From VFMC01 sp037131575 (lineage in GTDB: Bacteria > Actinomycetota > Acidimicrobiia > Acidimicrobiales > Ilumatobacteraceae): a DNA stretch of 7,776 nt. Shown in pieces: positions 6,487 through 7,776 of the stretch. The position numbers and the translations under genes were made by a program. The stretch covers positions 1 to 7,776 of the forward strand of contig JBAXQV010000152.1 of NCBI GenBank assembly GCA_037131575.1. Reading direction: 5' to 3'. Each line of letters begins with the position of its first letter. The stretch's first letter is position 1. The notes beneath the pieces were generated by a model. That model saw only the letters and a program-made list of their open reading frames with translations, did not search any database and was not told where the DNA came from.

Positions 6487-7776
6487 GTGACGTTGCCGCG
6501 CTCTTCCGAACTGGTCCACCTTGCCACCCACGCACTCGCCGCCTGCGGTGCCGATGGTTTCATCGCTGATGGGGCCGTGGTGGCACGCAGCCCCATCACC
6601 GGCGACACGCTGGGAGCACTTGCGGTCGGGGTGTCGGTGGCCGATGCCATCGATCGTTCCGAGGCAGCCTTCCGTGTGTGGCGCACCACCCCGGGGCCGT
6701 TGCGTGGCGAATTGATCCGTCGCTTCGGCGAACAATTGCGGACGCACAAGACCGACCTCGCCACCCTGGTGCAACTCGAGGCCGGAAAGATCGCCAGCGA
6801 GGCCCTCGGTGAAGTGCAGGAGATGATCGACATCTGCGACTTCGCTGTGGGGCTGAGCCGACAGTTGCACGGGCTCACCATTTCGAGCGAACGACCCGAC
6901 CATCGGTTGATGGAGCAGTGGCACCCCTACGGCCCCGTGGCAGTGATCACGGCATTCAATTTTCCGGTTGCGGTGTGGAGTTGGAACACGGCGCTCGCCA
7001 TCGTGTGTGGCAACTCGGTGATGTGGAAGCCGAGCGAACTCACCCCACTCACCGCATTGGCCGCGCAGTCATTGTTCGACCGCGCCGCAGCCGAAGTGGG
7101 CGCCCCGGCGCATCTGGCTCAGGTGGTGTTGGGCGACGGCTCGGCGGGCGCGGCACTGGCCGCCAGTACGCGGGTGCCACTGGTGAGCGCCACCGGTTCC
7201 ACGGCCATGGGCGCCAAGGTGGCCCCCGTGGTGGCGGCCCGGTTCGGCCGGTCGATTCTCGAACTCGGTGGCAACAACGCAGCCATCGTGGCCCCGTCGG
7301 CCTCGCTCGATCTGGCGGTGCGCGGCATCACCTTCGCCGCGGCCGGAACGGCGGGGCAGCGCTGCACCAGCTTGCGCCGCCTCATCGCGCACCGCAGCAT
7401 CCATGCCGAGTTGGTGGGCCGACTCGCTTCCGCGTTTGGCTCACTGCCCGTGGACAGCCCACTCGATGCCGGCACCCTGGTGGGCCCGCTGGTGACGCTG
7501 CCTTCGTACGAGCGCATGGCGGGCGCGTTGGCCACGGCCCGCACCGACGGCGGCACGGTGGTGGTGGGCGGCGAGCGACTGTTCGCCGAGGAAGCGCCCG
7601 CAGCCGCCTACATCCGGCCGGCGGTGGTTGCCATGCCTGCGCAAACCGAAATCGTGCGCACCGAAACCTTCGCCCCGGTGCTCTTCGTGCTGGCGTACGA
7701 CGACTTCGACGAAGCCATCGCCCTCCAGAACGGTGTGCCCCAAGGTTTGGCGAGCAGCATCTTCACCAACGATCTG
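6487..7776 (+). CDS. amaB: ALDH7-family aldehyde dehydrogenase, probable L-piperidine-6-carboxylate dehydrogenase, 3'-truncated
   Basis: NAD-dependent oxidation of alpha-aminoadipate semialdehyde (in equilibrium with piperidine-6-carboxylate) to alpha-aminoadipate, a step of lysine breakdown. The window ends inside the gene after 430 codons; family members run to about 500-520. Visible signatures: SSERPDHRLMEQWHPYGP, the oxyanion-hole N158 (TAFNFPVAVW), general-base E259 (LELGGNN), nucleophile C293 (GTAGQRCTSLRR) and the late ETFAPVLFV. Spacing matches human ALDH7A1 exactly: 34 residues from Glu to Cys and 135 from Asn to Cys. On that register E112 and R292 correspond to Glu121 and Arg301, which bind the aminoadipate group. 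The GTG at 6487 is the first plausible start after the in-frame TGA at 6457-6459 that ends the toroid gene; there is no clear ribosome site. The 27-bp gap suggests co-transcription, though lysine breakdown has no obvious link to the upstream glycan-type genes. Confidence 0.93.
   Translation, partial: MTLPRSSELVHLATHALAACGADGFIADGAVVARSPITGDTLGALAVGVSVADAIDRSEAAFRVWRTTPGPLRGELIRRFGEQLRTHKTDLATLVQLEAGKIASEALGEVQEMIDICDFAVGLSRQLHGLTISSERPDHRLMEQWHPYGPVAVITAFNFPVAVWSWNTALAIVCGNSVMWKPSELTPLTALAAQSLFDRAAAEVGAPAHLAQVVLGDGSAGAALAASTRVPLVSATGSTAMGAKVAPVVAARFGRSILELGGNNAAIVAPSASLDLAVRGITFAAAGTAGQRCTSLRRLIAHRSIHAELVGRLASAFGSLPVDSPLDAGTLVGPLVTLPSYERMAGALATARTDGGTVVVGGERLFAEEAPAAAYIRPAVVAMPAQTEIVRTETFAPVLFVLAYDDFDEAIALQNGVPQGLASSIFTNDL

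Noticed and set aside
6457..6489. Possible fusion or readthrough of the toroid protein into the aldehyde dehydrogenase, which share a frame
   Set aside because: A clean TGA separates them and a GTG start follows 27 bp later at the expected ALDH7 N-terminus. The shared frame is a one-in-three chance.

Overview
The window looks like chromosomal DNA from a high-GC (roughly two-thirds G+C) Gram-positive bacterium, most likely an actinomycete-type organism. The evidence is a sortase, a two-domain apolipoprotein N-acyltransferase with the sequence style of the actinobacterial branch, GTG starts, weak or absent Shine-Dalgarno sequences and very dense gene packing. A placement near the Acidimicrobiia is my guess from sequence flavour, not something I could test. 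I see no RNA gene, CRISPR array, insertion sequence, phage gene or attachment site. Seven protein genes fill the window, and no gap between genes exceeds 30 bp.

Left block (1-2527). A class E-like sortase, cut by the left edge, overlaps by 8 bp the start of an apolipoprotein N-acyltransferase gene (lnt). Both proteins act at the outer face of the membrane, on wall-anchored proteins and lipoproteins respectively. The Lnt homologue has every expected catalytic-site residue except the nucleophile: the cysteine position is serine (Ser366). The dtd gene (D-aminoacyl-tRNA deacylase) lies on the opposite strand. It overlaps lnt tail-to-tail by 23 bp, and its start codon is only 18 bp from the start of the next + strand gene.

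Right block (2546-7776). Five + strand genes are tightly spaced (gaps of 11, 4, -4 and 27 bp): an aldose 1-epimerase-like protein, a GT4 glycosyltransferase, a class I SAM-dependent methyltransferase, an alpha/alpha-toroid protein of the group usually labelled 'prenyltransferase', and an ALDH7-family aldehyde dehydrogenase cut by the right edge. The dehydrogenase keeps the residues that recognise alpha-aminoadipate semialdehyde (L-piperidine-6-carboxylate), so it probably belongs to lysine breakdown.

The glycosyltransferase, methyltransferase and toroid protein look like one functional module that makes or modifies a glycosylated, methylated small molecule, lipid or glycan. The epimerase could supply or process the sugar. 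No product can be named from the sequence. This module and the Cys-to-Ser Lnt are the two points most worth following up.
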